Source: Cyanophora paradoxa
Taxonomy: Eukaryota > Glaucocystophyceae > Cyanophorales > Cyanophoraceae
Reading direction: 5' to 3'
Assembly: GCA_004431415.1 (NCBI GenBank)
Contig: QPMI01000520.1
Span: forward strand, 310,001 to 374,000
Length of the DNA stretch: 64,000 bases
Under the pieces are notes generated by a model that did no database searches, had not been told where the DNA came from, and worked only from the letters and a program-made list of their open reading frames with translations. The position numbers and the translations under genes were made by a program. Positions 1 through 12,617 of this stretch are shown here, one piece after another; position 1 is the stretch's first letter, and every line of letters begins with the position of its first letter.

Positions 1-25
1 CGCTGAGCGGTTTTTTCTCCCACAG

Positions 26-1056
26 AGGTTCTCAAGGGAGAGCTGAACGCGACAGGTTATTTTCCTCACATCCTTCCTCTATCTACTCCTCTGACGCCGC
101 CCCCGCAGAGAAGAGCGACGTCTTCAGTTTCGGTGCCCCTTCCCGCGCCCCCCTCCGCCTCCCTTCCCGTACCCCTCGCCGACGGCGGGCGCAGGCGTGA
201 TCATGTGGGAGGTGGCGGGGAACACGGCGAGGATGCCGTGGGAGGGCGTCGGCCCACACCAGATCGTCAAGCGCGTCGTCAAGGGCGAGCGGTTACCCAT
301 CACCCCGGACCACGACCCCTGGTGCGCTCCTCCCGCCTTTTCCCGGGTTCCTTTCCTCACGGGGGGCGTGCAGGCTGGCACAGCTAATCCCGCGCTGCTG
401 GAAGGCGGACCCGAGGGAGCGGCCGTCGTTCCGCGAGCTTTCGGAGCTGATCCAGGGGCGCCTCGACGAGCTCACGGGCAGGCAGTCCTTCGGCCCCGGG
501 CCCGGCTTTAGCCCCGCCGACAAGTACAGCCCCGGCAACAGTGCGCCCTTCCTCGGCCCCGCCCTGTGCTCTCCTGACGGGGCCCTCGACCCCTCAGGCA
601 CGTGGTCGCCCGCGAGCAAGCTCACGACACCGGATCGCAAGCTCTCGGTGCCCTCGTTCGGGACGCCCGTGCAGGGCAGCCCGCTGCGCGGCGGGCCCTC
701 CACGTTCCGAAACGACACCTTCTCCGCTGTCCGTTTTCTTTCCCTTTCTTGTGGCTCGCTCTGAACCGCGCGCCGCGCAGTGCCTGCCGAACTTCCTTGC
801 GGAGAAGGTCGGACTCACGTCGAGCGGCCTGAAGACGATGGGCCTCGGCGGCCTCTGCACCTCTTCTTGTCTAGACGGCCTGCGAGACAAGCTTGAAGAG
901 TTTTTGAGCGCGGAGGACCACGGGCGAAGCAAGCCCACATCGGCCCACTCCTCTTCTTCTTCTGTCGCGGAGCCAGCCCAAGAACAGACTCAACGATGGA
1001 TCGGCTATACCAAGAGGCCGCCCCGCATCGTCCCGCCCCCTCATTTGCAGAAATAG
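26..1056 (+). CDS. TKL (Raf-like) protein kinase, C-terminal part
   Basis: This is the 3' part of a protein kinase gene whose 5' end lies outside the window. Exons read at 26-55, 109-132, 195-321, 374-728 and 781-1056 with GT-AG junctions. They give the end of the kinase domain: EKSDVFSFGVIMWEV (subdomain IX, with the conserved Asp), then PWEGVGPHQIVKRVVKGERL, then the subdomain XI signature CWKADPRERPSFREL. This arrangement is typical of tyrosine-kinase-like Ser/Thr kinases (Raf/MAPKKK and plant CTR1-like). A Ser/Pro-rich tail of about 200 residues follows, ending at a TAG at 1054-1056; the tail has no domain I recognise. The ATP-binding lobe and catalytic loop are not in the window, so activity and substrate cannot be judged. 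The 1057-1322 stretch after it shows no gene. Confidence 0.85.
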
Positions 1057-1322
1057 TGTTCGCCTCTCAGCTCGCAGGCCCACCCTCGTATACAGATCAG
1101 CCCCCCTCTTTGTTTCTCCCGTTTCCTTTTTCTTAGCCCGCACCTACGAATGACATCATGCACAGCGACGGAGAGCGCTTGCGGGCTGCCCCAATGCGAA
1201 TGCGGGGTGGAACTAGAAGGCCAGCCCTCCCCGCAGCGCCATCAGACAAGCCTGAAAGAGAGAATGTTTTCTTGACTAGCATACGAGGCCTATACGCTAT
1301 ACACAGCATGTCATAAGCAGTC

Positions 1323-2945
<1,623 letters not shown>

Positions 2946-5900
2946 CTACCGGGTGCGGAGGAAGGAGTGGACGTCGGCCTGGAAGGCGCCCAGGCTGGAG
3001 CGGAAGGCCGCCTGCGGGGCCGGCGCTCGGCGCGGGCGTGCGGCGAGGGCGCGCGGGCGGGCCGCGGGAGCGCACCTTGACCTTGGCGTTGGCGGGGACG
3101 GTGGCGGCCTGCAGCGCCCCCGCGAGGGTCTGCGGGGCGTCGAGCTCTTAGGGGGCGCCGTGGGGCAGGGGAGAGGAGGGGCGGGCGGGCCTGGAGGGCG
3201 GCGGCGAGGCGGGCGCGGGAGGGCTCGTGGGTCTGCTTGGCGACGAGGGCGGAGGCGGTGGCGGCGAAGGCGGCCTGGTGGGAGAGGAACATCAGCAGCA
3301 GCGCGTCCGCCGTCGCGTCCGCCAGCTCCGCGTTCGCGTCCCTGCCCCCGCCGCCGGCTCAGGGGGCCCGGGGCTACGCGCGAGGGCGGGGGCGGGGCGG
3401 ACGTGGTGACGACGCGCTCGAGGAGGAGGGCGGCGAGGTGGCCGGCGGCGGCGTAGTAGGCCTCCGGGGCCGGCGCCCCGGGGCCCTTCTTCAGCTGGTT
3501 CGACGCCAGCGCCGAGAGCGCCTCCAGGCACGAGCGCCCCACGTCCGCGTTCTGGAAGCCCTCCCTGGGACAAGGGGTAAGGGGGGTAGGGGAGCAGGTG
3601 GAGGGGGTACAGGCGCACTGGAGGATGCCGTACTCGATGGACTTGATGAGGTCGGTGAAGAGGGGGGCGGGGAGGGCCAGGACCTTGTCGGGGTACACCT
3701 CCAGCATGTACGTCGCGAGCTTGTAGTAGGCGTCGCAGAGCTTGGGGTACTGGAGGAGGGGCAGCGAGATGAGGGGGATCACGATGTTGATGCCGTGCAG
3801 CACGACCTGCCGGTGCCGGCACCCCCCGGGGCGTCAGGGGCGGGGTAGAGGGCGCAAGTGACGATGCGGAGCGCACGTCGGAGACGTCCTGCTGCTGGGG
3901 CTGGTCCGGGGCCGCTGTGGGGGAGGGCGAGGGCTCGGCGGCCGTGCGAGGGGGCGGGCGGGGCGGTGCGGGGGCGGACCGTGGGGGGCGAGGTCGAGGT
4001 AGTCCTTCTGGAGGAGGTGCGTGAGGAGGCGGAGGAGGGCGAGGATGTCCCGGTACTCCTCCTCCTCGGCCGCCGCCTTGGCCGCGAGCGTGTTGGCGGC
4101 GCGCAGGCGGCCGGTGTGGTGGGCGCTGTAGATGCGGAGGACCTGCCAGCAGGCGGCGCAGAGGCGGTTCGTCTGGTGGGCGGGGAGGGAGGGGAGCTGG
4201 ACGTCCACCAGGTCCACGAGGAGCTTGAGGGTGTCCAGCACGATGTGCCAGTGCGCCTGGTAGCGCTCGAAGAGGCGCACCAGGCCGTCCAGCAGCCCGT
4301 CGAAGAAGGCGAACATCGTGCCCGCCCCGGGCCGCCCCACCACGCGCGCCACGCCCCGCAGCAGGTGCAGCGCGTGCGTCACCGCCTGCAGCGTCTCCGG
4401 CCGCTGCGCCGCGGGGTCCCCGTCCGGCCGCTGCAGCAGGTTCGCCAGGCTCGCCTGCCGGGCGCGTCAGGGGCGGTGCGAGGGGGTGGGAGGGGGCCGG
4501 GGCGGGCCTGGGGGACGGCGACGAGGGCGGCGAAGAGTGCGTGGGAGCGGGCGGGGTCGTCGACGGCGACGGCGACGCGGACGAGGGCCTCCATGGCGGT
4601 GCGGGAGGCCTTGGGCGTCATCGTGTGCACCGCGCTCCCGGGGCTCTGGAACTCGTGCGCGATGCGGCCCCACTCCTCCGACGAGGGCAGGTGCTGCCTG
4701 CAGAACGCGTTGTTGCTGATCCCCAGCAGCAGCCGCGCCGTCTGCGCCCCGCCCCGCCTCAGCAACGGCGGCGGGGGCGGGGGCGGGGGCGGGGCGGGCG
4801 GGCCTCGAGGGAGATGTCGGGGTCGAAGGGGATGCGGACGAAGTTGACGCGGATCTTGAAGAGGAGGCTGTTGAGGACCTGGGCGGCCGAGGGCGACGCC
4901 CGCCCGAACGCCGCCACGAGCGGGGCGCTCGCGCGGTCGTACGAGGACTCGTCCGGCATGAGGTACGTGCCGGCCCAGCGACGCAGCGTCCACATCCACG
5001 TGCGCGCCACCACGGGGCTCACCGCCTCGTCCTGCGCGCGCCGCCGACGGCCCGGGTTAGCCTGGGAGGTTGGCTGGGGGGGCGCGGGAGGCGCGCCGAG
5101 GGGTTCTGCTCGAGGCAGCGGTTCTCGAGGTCGACGTAGGAGAAGAGGCACTGCACGAGGGCGACGACGGGGTCCGCCTCGACGCGCCCCCCAGAGGCCG
5201 CCGCCGCCCCCGCCGACGCCTGCATCACGAAGGGCGGCACCTGCGGGCGCTCCCCGCGCCCCTCGTCCGCCAGCACGTGCCCTGCGCCCCGCCCCGCTCA
5301 GGCGAGGCGAGGCGAGCGGGACAGGCGGCGGGGCGGGGGCGCCTGCGAGGAGGCCGAGCCACTCGAGCTCCTCCTGGACGAACTCGGGGGAGGGGGCGCC
5401 GGAGGACCGCCGCTGCTGCACGAAGGCGGCGAGGCGCCCGACCGCCTCCGACAGCAGCCGGTGCAGCAGCGCCAGCGAGTGCGCCGCGTCCACCCGCGCG
5501 ATCGCCGCCACCTCCGCCAGCTCCTCGTCCCGCTGCGTCTGCCCCACGCCCTTAGAGCGGGCGCGGCGCGAAGCGATGCTAGCCAGCCGGCGAGGCCCGG
5601 AGGGCGCGGCAGGCGAGCTAGCTGGGCGGTGGGGGGCGGGCGGGCCTTGTCGTCGAAATGCTCGTCGTCGAGCTCGTCGTTGCCGGCGTGGGCGCGCGCC
5701 ACGAGCAGGTGCGCCTCCACGTATCGCTGGAAGACGCCCCGCGTGAACTGCCGCAGCGCCCCCGCCTGCTCCGCCAGCTCCTCCATCTCCCCGACTGCCC
5801 CCGCGGCGTCGCAACGAGGCGAGGGGGAAGGCGGGGTGCACGGGGCGCGAGACGGCGGACCGAGGAGGAGCCAGGCCTCGAGCAGGGGGTCCAACGCCTG

Positions 5901-6726
5901 GCGCCACCACCGCAGCGGCGGCGGCATGCTGCCCCACCGTCAGGCGCGAGGGCGCGGGGGAAGTGGCCCGGCAAAGGGGCTGGGGGAGGGAGCGCGCACC
6001 ACTTGAGCGTGAAGGTGGCGAGGGTGCTGAGGAAGGCCTGCCGGGGTAGGGGGTCAGGGGGAAGGGGGGCAGGGTTCTCGGCGGGGCGCGAGGGGGGGCG
6101 CGCCTGGACGTCGGCGGGGGGCAGCATGACGAGGACGCGGGTGCGGAAGTTCGTCACGAGGCGGAGGAGCCTGCGCGGCGTCGGTCGGCTCAGCCAGGGG
6201 GAGAGGGCGCGCCGCAGCGCAGGCGAAGGGGCGGACAGCTGGGCGAGGTCGATGGCCTCGTCGGGCTCCTCCTCGTCCTCCGGCGAGCCGGCCGCGATCG
6301 GGAAGACGTGCCTGCGGGGCCGCCTCGAGGGGTGCGGCAGGGGAGGTCGGGCCGGGGCGGGGGCGCGCGTGGTGAGGAGGGCGACGGTGTGGCGGGCGAA
6401 GTGGGCGAGGTAGGCGGCGCGGGCGGCGTCGCCCCCCTCGAAGATGGTCCCCGAGACGGAGGCGAGCTGCACGAGGCACTGCCGCGCGGCGCTCGCCAGC
6501 GTCACCCGCTCCCGCACCGCCTCGTAGAGCTGCCCGGCGCGTCATGGGCCGGCGTAGGAGGCGCGCGCAGGGGCGGCGCGGGCGGCGCGCCGAGAAGAGG
6601 AGGTTGGATGTGTCGGGGGAGAGGAGGACGTCGGCCCAGGCCTTGCCGGGCCGGATCAGCTGGCTCCCGCCCCCGCTCTGCGGCCCGTCAGCGGGGAGAG
6701 GAGAGGGGGGGGGGGGGGGGGGGGGG

Positions 6727-6757
<31 letters not shown>

Positions 6758-7831
6758 CGCGGACCTGCACCACGGAGCCTCCGAATTCCCAGTTGAGGAC
6801 GGCGGCGAGGAGCATGAGGCCCCAGCGGCACACCTCGGCCGTCTCGCCCTCGAGCGCGCTCCCGGGCTTCTGCGCCGCCAGCACCGCCCGCAGCCAGTCG
6901 CTCAGCACGCTCAGGCCCGCCTTCATCGCCTGCTTCAGCGCCTCGCTCTGCGGTCGAGAGACAGCTAAGGGCGCGCCGGGCCGGCGGCGCGGAGGGCGGG
7001 CTAGGACCTCGAAGCTCTTCCGGCTCTGGTGGTGCCACTCGTTCGTCAGCCCGACCGCCGTCGCCTTCTGGCTGCTGAACTCGTTCACGGTCGCCGCCAG
7101 CAGCTCCAGGCCCGTGATACGCTGCCGTGGCGCGCGCGTCAGCGGCGCCCCGCGCGCTCCCTGCAAGCGGCGCACGGTCTGCGGCACGTTGATCAGCTGC
7201 GACGCGGCGCTGAAGAGCGCCGTGCACGACTCCGCGGAGTTCTCCACCCATCCGCGCTTGAACATAAGCGCGATGACATGGATGAGCTGGCTCCGCACGA
7301 ACGCCTGGATTCTGCGGGGCCAAACCATCAGACGGCGACGCGTCGGGACTGAGCGCTCGAGACAGTGTTTTAGCGCTTCACGAATGACCCTGCGTTAGCG
7401 GAAAGCGCCGCGCCGCGCACCGCGGCGCCCTGGTGGCGACATAGCCGAGCAGGTTGTTCCGCAGATTCACGCGGTCCTCGGGCGTCCGCGACGGCCACTC
7501 GCGTATTACGGCCTCCTTCAACATCAGCGCCGCATGGAACCATGCCGACGACTGGTGCGAGTGCTCTGCGGCGCGTCCGCTCAGCGAGCCGTTCAAGCGC
7601 GACGCGAGAGGCGTCCGGCGCTCGCCTAGGATGTATTGGGCGGCGGGGATGGCATTGGGATCCCGTCGGAACTCAAGCAGCTTGCGCTCCGCCTCCGCAC
7701 GGCCCGCGGGGTTCGGGCCTGAGATCTGCGACCGACGGCTCGGCGCCGCCCGCGGGCCGCGATGGCGGCGCTCTGACCTTTGAGACATCTTCTGCCGCCT
7801 GCTCGTACTCCCGCAGGAACGCTTCCGACAT
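2946..7831 (-). CDS. XPO4: Exportin-4 (importin-beta family nuclear exporter)
   Basis: Nuclear transport receptor of the importin-beta/CRM1 superfamily; in animals exportin-4 exports eIF5A and Smad3 with RanGTP. Many small exons are separated by GC-rich introns. The start at 7831 gives MSEAFLREYEQAAEDVSK, then AERKLLEFRRDPNAIPAAQYIL and AALMLKEAVIREWPSRTPEDR, matching the N-terminal HEAT repeats of XPO4. Further blocks in the expected order include RSQLIHVIALMFKRGW, LLAATVNEFSSQKATAVGL, WGLMLLAAVLNWEF, RTWMWTLRRWAGTYLMPDES, QTNRLCAACWQVLRIY and the very characteristic LHGINIVIPLISLPLLQYPK followed by YPDKVLALPAPLFTDLIKSI. The stop is at 2946-2948 after SLGAFQADVHSFLRTR. The intron after the block ending SVVQ contains a very long poly-G (plus-strand) tract. 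It is head-to-head with the RIIAD1-like gene, 74 bp between start codons. Confidence 0.9.
6704..6757. repeat. Near-pure poly-G tract in an exportin-4 intron
   Basis: On the plus strand there is an almost uninterrupted run of about 50 G residues broken by a single A near its middle. It corresponds to a C-tract in the XPO4 transcript, just 3' of a splice donor. It could form a G-quadruplex on the template side, and its exact length in an assembly is unreliable. Confidence 0.9.
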
Positions 7832-7905
7832 CCCGAACCACGCCGAAGCGAACCCAAACACCACGTACCCGTGCCGCAGAAACTTGGCTTCAACTTGCAC
7901 ACGCA
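7832..7905. promoter_or_regulatory. Putative bidirectional promoter XPO4 / RIIAD1-like
   Basis: Only 74 bp separate the two divergent start codons, so both transcripts must start within or very near this interval, or inside the opposing 5' UTR. No TATA-like element is obvious. The call rests on gene arrangement alone. Confidence 0.45.
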
Positions 7906-8534
7906 ATGGCGACGACGAGCAGCACACTGGACGCTGAGCAGCAGAGGACGCTGAACGAGAAGAAGGTGCGGCGCTTCCCGCCGCTTAGCCAGGGCAGCCT
8001 GGCTGCGAGGCGCTTTCGGATCGAGCGCGTTAGCTAAAGCAGTGCGGGGCCGCTCCGAACAATTCTGGCATGTTATGTGATGATCTGCATTAGCTGTGCC
8101 TGCGCGCTTGCCCTGCCGCGCTCTGACTCGTTTCGCTCGGCAGGCGCGGCTACGGGTTGAGAATGAGTACTACCTGCGGGAGCACCCGGAACTGTCGCGA
8201 ATGATCAGCATGTTCCTGGCAGAGATGCTGGAGAAGAAGCCCGACAACGTGCTCCAGTTTGCAGGTCAGCCCTCACTCGGCCTCGATGTAGCTATAAACA
8301 CGCCCGACCACAGCGCTTGCGCTCACACGCGTGCGTCCCAACGCAGGCAAGTTCTTCACAGCCCCGGAGCTCGCGACCAAGGTCCAAGATGGGACCAACG
8401 CGCCCTCGGTCACATCCTCTGCGCCGTACAACCCCTTCGATGCGCCCCAAACGCCAAGCAATAGCTACCTAGAGCTGCTCGAGATGAGCGCCCAGGCAAT
8501 AGAAGACGGGAACGCCGCCCCCGCCGTTAAATAG
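7906..8534 (+). CDS. RIIAD1: RIIa-domain protein, RIIAD1-like
   Basis: Small protein of 122 residues from three exons (7906-7965, 8144-8264, 8347-8534). The middle is a clear RIIa (PKA regulatory-subunit dimerisation/docking) domain: ARLRVENEYYLREHPELSRM, then FLAEMLEKKPDNVLQFAGKF. It closely parallels vertebrate RIIAD1, including the RPDN/KPDN turn. RIIa proteins dimerise and dock to AKAP-like amphipathic helices, and many are axonemal, so a flagellar role is plausible but inferred. The C-terminal tail (TNAPSVTSSAPYNPFDAPQ...) is low-complexity. The intron 7966-8143 ends with a CTCTGACTCG branch-like motif before the acceptor. Exon phases fit without any frame change. Confidence 0.88.
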
Positions 8535-8717
8535 GATTCAATTCTCGAAATTCAGATGTACAGAGCACACGCCACCCTCAGCACAGAGGATGATTTGAAA
8601 TATGATCAATGCCTCCAACCTGCGCATGCGCAGGCCCCCTGGGATTAGTGGTGGGGCCGAGTGCTAGCGCTAGCGCTCGTTCAGTTCATGGCCACGGGGC
8701 GCCGGGCATAGGGGGGT

Positions 8718-9815
8718 CTAGAGCGGGGCGAAATGCTCACCGCGCTCGTGGCCGTCCTCCATCGGCGGCTCCAGGAACCCTCTGAACTGGCTCCCATCAG
8801 CCAGCCAGCGCGCTCCATACCTGCCGGCGTCCAAGTCGCCACGGCCGTTGCGGCTACGGGGCGGAAAGCGGACCCGTCGCGTGTGCGGATCTCCATGATG
8901 CGGACGTCGTGGGGCAGCACGTGGACGTTCAGCCAGGGGACGTCCGCGAGGAGCCTTTCGAAAAGCTGTCGGGCAGCAGCGTTCTTCGCGGCCGTCGGGC
9001 CGCTGCAAGTTCCCCACCAGCACTCCTTCCCTCGGTGGGAGTGCTTCGAGAGCGCGCGGGCTCCGACGGAGAGGCCCTCGCGCTCGCAGTGCGCCGCCGC
9101 CGCCGCCGCCCGGAGCCGCGAGACCGGCGGCGGGCAAACGTCGATACTGCCGGGGGTCTTTCGCACGCCCAGAAGTGTCAAAAGGCCTCTTGCATTGAGC
9201 GCAACCAGAAGAGCCTTCATGGACGCATCAAGCTCAAGGTCGTCCGCACTACGCTGGGTAGCCACAGCAGCCAGCAGGACGGCGGGCGTCAGCTCCTCGA
9301 GCCTGCAACCGGTCGGGGTTATCGGCGCCGGTGCGGAAGGGATTGAGCAAATGCAGTGCATCTCACCGCTGGACCTCCGCCTCCGTCTCGTCCTTGAGAA
9401 CCGAGAAGGGCTGGAAGTTCACCGGGAACGCGCGCCGATTGGCCCACGCGGCAAGTGCGACCGCGATCTGTTAGCTCAAGCCGCGGACGAGTTTACGTGA
9501 GTTAGCTGCGGCGCCGCAGCAGAGGGGCATGCGCAGTTGCGATTACGATTACGCGAGTTCACGTTAATTAGCTGCGGCGCGAGGGCCTCGCGGCACACCT
9601 GGTGGACGAGCGGTCGCGCCGGATAGGGTCGGGCATCAGCGTCGGGCGTGGTGGCGGTCCGCTCGAGCTCATGATGTCCTATATCGTCATGTTGGTCGTC
9701 GTCGAGCAAGCCTCGCAAGAGGTTTAAGTCGGTCGAGCTAGCTGCGGCCTCGAGCTCGGAGGCTATCACGCGCCGCAGCGAAGCCTCAAAGCGCTCCGCA
9801 AGCGCCTCCAGTGCT
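8718..9815 (-). CDS. Conserved protein of unknown function
   Basis: At least four exons give a protein I do not recognise. The joined reading includes ...RPLVHQIAVALAAWANRRAF, PVNFQPFSVLKDETEAEVQR, LEELTPAVLLAAVATQRSAD, a helical stretch (MKALLVALNARGLLTLLGVR), then ECWWGTCSGPTAAKNAAARQ, LFERLLADVPWLNVHVLPHD, VRIMEIRTRDGYGARWLADG and SQFRGFLEPPMEDGHERG before a stop at 8718. The intron before YGARW starts GTCCGC and ends GCCGGCAG. The dense Trp/Gly/His-rich C-terminal block looks like a conserved enzymatic or binding domain. The 5' end is not resolved: no in-frame ATG is found before a stop at about 9816, so a further upstream exon may exist. It is divergent from TRAPPC5. Confidence 0.55.
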
Positions 9816-9851
9816 CGTCCTCAAAGCGCTCCGCAAGCGCCGCCAGTGCTT
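9779..9851. repeat. 35-bp tandem duplication
   Basis: CCTCAAAGCGCTCCGCAAGC and its continuation occur twice with a 35-bp period and only a few changes. Because 35 is not a multiple of three, the copy changes the reading frame on the minus strand, and this is where the upstream end of the unknown gene at 8718-9815 becomes unreadable. Confidence 0.75.
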
Positions 9852-9928
9852 TCCGACTTAACACGGCACCCCCCCAAGAAGCCGGCTGCCGGCGGCCGGC
9901 CACTGGCACAGCGGCCTGCAGCCGCCAG

Positions 9929-10758
9929 ATGGCGCCGCCGAACATCTTGGACAGGGCGCTGCCAGCGAAGCCGAAGAGCGATGTGCGCAGCCTCTGCCGC
10001 CGTGCCCGCCTTGTTTGACGCCGCCGCAGGTGTCGCTGTCTGCTTTCGCCTTCTTGTTCTCCGAGATCGTGCAGTACTCGCAAACGCGCGTCGACTCGTC
10101 CAACGGGCTCGAGCGCAAGTGCGGCTAGCCCCCGCCGCGCGGCACACCAGTCCTTACGACCCGCAGGCTGGAGGACATGGGCTATCCTGTCGGCCAGCGC
10201 ATGCTGGAGCTGACATGCAGTCGAGAGAAGGGGAACAAACGCGAGACGAAGATCATCAACATCCTTTCGTTCATCTCGTCTACGCTTTGGAAGACGCTCT
10301 TCGGCAAGGCCGCAGACTCGCTGGAGAAGGGCGCCACGAATGAGGACGAGTGTGAGCGCAGCATGCAGCTCATTTCACAGCGCACATCTAAGCCACGCCC
10401 CGCAGACATGATCCGGGAGAGCGAACCGCTTGTCAACAAGTTCATCGCCGCACAGCAGAACTTTAACTGCGCCGCATTCGTCGCGGGCATCATCAAGGGC
10501 GTATTAGACGGGGCTGAATTCGTGCGAACGCCGCTCGGGGTCTCAGCGGCGCGGCGCCGCGCTGATACTCCGCCTCGCCTCAGCCGGCGGAAGTCAGCAC
10601 GTTCTCGGTGCAGGAGAACGGGCAAAGGATACCACGGACTGTGTTCTTGATCAAGTTCGATCAGCAGGTCTGCAATGTCCCCGCCCTTTACTTTCGATTC
10701 GCACCATTTAAAGTCTCACTTCGTGCAGGTTTTGGAGCGGGAGAAGCGCGCATCGTAG
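9929..10758 (+). CDS. TRAPPC5: TRAPP complex subunit 5 (Bet3 family)
   Basis: Core subunit of the TRAPP tethering complexes (yeast Trs31), which act as the GEF for Rab1/Ypt1 in ER-Golgi traffic. Six exons (9929-9982, 10030-10118, 10167-10351, 10406-10521, 10584-10667, 10729-10758) join in phase into 185 residues, close to the human 188. Family blocks are obvious: ILDRALPAKPKSDVSLSAFA, FLFSEIVQYSQTRV, EKGNKRETKIINILSFISST, LWKTLFGKAADSLEK, EYMIRESEPLVNKFI and NFNCAAFVAGIIKGVLDGAEF. The Tyr at the exon 3/4 junction, from a GAG-T/AC split codon, fixes the donor at 10352. The C-terminus is ...LIKFDQQVLEREKRAS. It looks intact. Confidence 0.94.
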
Positions 10759-11489
10759 CCTGGCTGACTGTCGTTTGGGCAAGTCACGATAAAATTTATT
10801 TTTCTCCTTGGCCCCGTGCACAGCAGCAGCCACAGATCGGTCGGCCTGCCTTCTTGTCGACGTCCCTGCTCCGGACGGCTGCTTCGGCTTGGCCCCACTG
10901 TCGCGCGGAGATGCGGGGTCCGCTCATCATCTTCCCTGCATCTCAGCCCCTCTGGCCCCGTCGTTTGTCGCTTCAGCTCTTGAACCCGCCAACAAATGCT
11001 GCCATGCTGCTTCATTGACAAGGCTATACTTAATTTCAGCAGGTAATAGTTAGCTTCCTGTTCTTCGTGTTGATTAACGATCAATTACTAGTTATTGTTG
11101 GTCGGCGCCGGCCCTCGAGCTCGATCGCGCCCCCCATTCCCTCTTAATTTCCGCATTGATTCCATGCGATTCCTCTGGGCATGCATATGGGCCCTCGTAT
11201 TGCAAGCAGGGGGAAGCTTAAGGCCCTGATGCGTTAAAGTATATTGCGGCTGGAATTCAAAGTCAATTAGACGCCCAGCGCCGCTGGGCGCGCTAAGGTT
11301 CCAAGCGACTAGACAGGAGGAGCACTGGCGCCGGCGCGGCCAACCAGGACTTCTCAGCCTCACGAACCCGAGGAGTCACAGCCCCTGAAGCCTCACATTG
11401 CGAACTCCAGCATCTCGGCAGGCTGAAACCAATCTGGTTTGCTTGAACACAAAAACAGAAGGCTTTGTCCTAAAGCTCGGTAATGGCCT
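10759..11489. other. Intergenic stretch between convergent genes, no gene seen
   Basis: About 730 bp separate the TRAPPC5 stop (+) from the tetraspanin stop (-). It is lower in GC than the genes, as expected for two facing 3' UTRs. Short open frames here show no family resemblance and no splice structure. Confidence 0.5.
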
Positions 11490-12600
11490 TTACACGCGGG
11501 TGGTGTAGTACGAAGACGCCTTGCCGGCGTTCTTCTCGTAGCAGCAGACGCAGCAGACAAAGACGAGGCCGACGAGGAGGATCAGGGACCAGATCAGGCC
11601 GATGATGGCAACGGTGAGGGCGTTCGACTTGACAATCGGGACAACCTGGGGGCACAGTTAGCTTACGATTGGACGCGGCGAGCGCGACATGCTGACCTTG
11701 TCGTAGCAGGTGGTCGAGGCCCAGGTGTCGGCGTCGGTGATGCAGTTGGGCGGGCAGAAAGCGTTGCTGACGTTGGCCTGGCAGGCGACAGTGCCACCAG
11801 AGCAAGACAGGCGCTTGTAGGCGTTGCAGAGCTCGGCCGGCTTCTCCTTGGTGGCGAGCTTCACGGCGTCATCGACGTAGGTCTTGAACTGCAGAAAGGG
11901 GGGTGAGAAGGGGGTGATCCTGATCAAGAAAGGGCGAAATCGCCGGGAAGAACGCGTAGGACGAACCTGGTTGTCCTCGGCGGCCTTGGGGAGGGCGAAA
12001 GCAACAACGGTGACGGCAAGAACGAAGACGAAAGCGACGAAGAGGAGGAAGCCTGAAGAACGATTGGCGAACGCAGGCGGACGCGCGAAAGTTTTAAATT
12101 GGACGGACCATAGAGGAACAGGAGGCACTTGTTCGTCGACTTCGCGGCAACGAGGCCGAGGATGCCAACGATGAGAAGGGTCACACCAGCGCCGATCACG
12201 GCGTAGCCTGGCGCGGGATTCGATTCGCAAACTTCGAACGACACGCGGCTGGGAAACGCACCGACGCGAGCGTCCTGGGCATAGGTGGAGATGATGGTGG
12301 CGAGCTCGCCAGTCGCGCCCGAGCCACCCTTAGCAAGCCAGATGCCACTGAACAAGTCATCCAGGTGAGCCGCGACAGGTGGCGCGAACGGGACAAAACG
12401 AACCCAGCGATGATGACAATGCCGCCAATAATGTTGAAGATATTCTTCGCACGTTGAGAAGGGCGGAAAAGGGAAGGAAGTCGCGGAAGATGGGCGGCGA
12501 AGGGAAAGGACGCCAAGTCAGCGACCGGAATAGGTGTCTGACAATGGAAAAGGGCTCACGGCGACGATGAGGAGCTGCGAAAGTCGACGAAAGACGCCGG
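11490..12600 (-). CDS. Tetraspanin-like four-pass membrane protein
   Basis: Exons assemble into four hydrophobic segments in tetraspanin order. TM1 is LLIVANIFNIIGGIVIIAGF. After a short loop comes TM2, GYAVIGAGVTLLIVGILGLV. TM3 is FLLFVAFVFVLAVTVVAFAL. A larger Cys-containing extracellular loop follows (YKRLSCSGGTVACQAN, AFCPPNCITDAD, ASTTCYDK), then TM4, TVAIIGLIWSLILLVGLVFV, with palmitoylatable CCVCC at the cytosolic side and a tyrosine-containing tail (SSYYTTRV). The large loop lacks a clean CCG motif, so it is a divergent member. The first exon is not identified with confidence: the ATG at 12617 is out of frame with LLIVA, so the 5' boundary is approximate. Confidence 0.8.
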
Positions 12601-12617
12601 AGGCGGCGGGAAAACAT

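Noticed and set aside
9476-9769. Separate small gene at 9476-9769
   Set aside because: It begins at a GTG, and its last codons splice in phase into the conserved unknown gene, so it is an exon of that gene.
12357-12617. ATG at 12617 as tetraspanin start
   Set aside because: The frame from this ATG is out of register with the first transmembrane exon (LLIVA...), so it would not give the tetraspanin.
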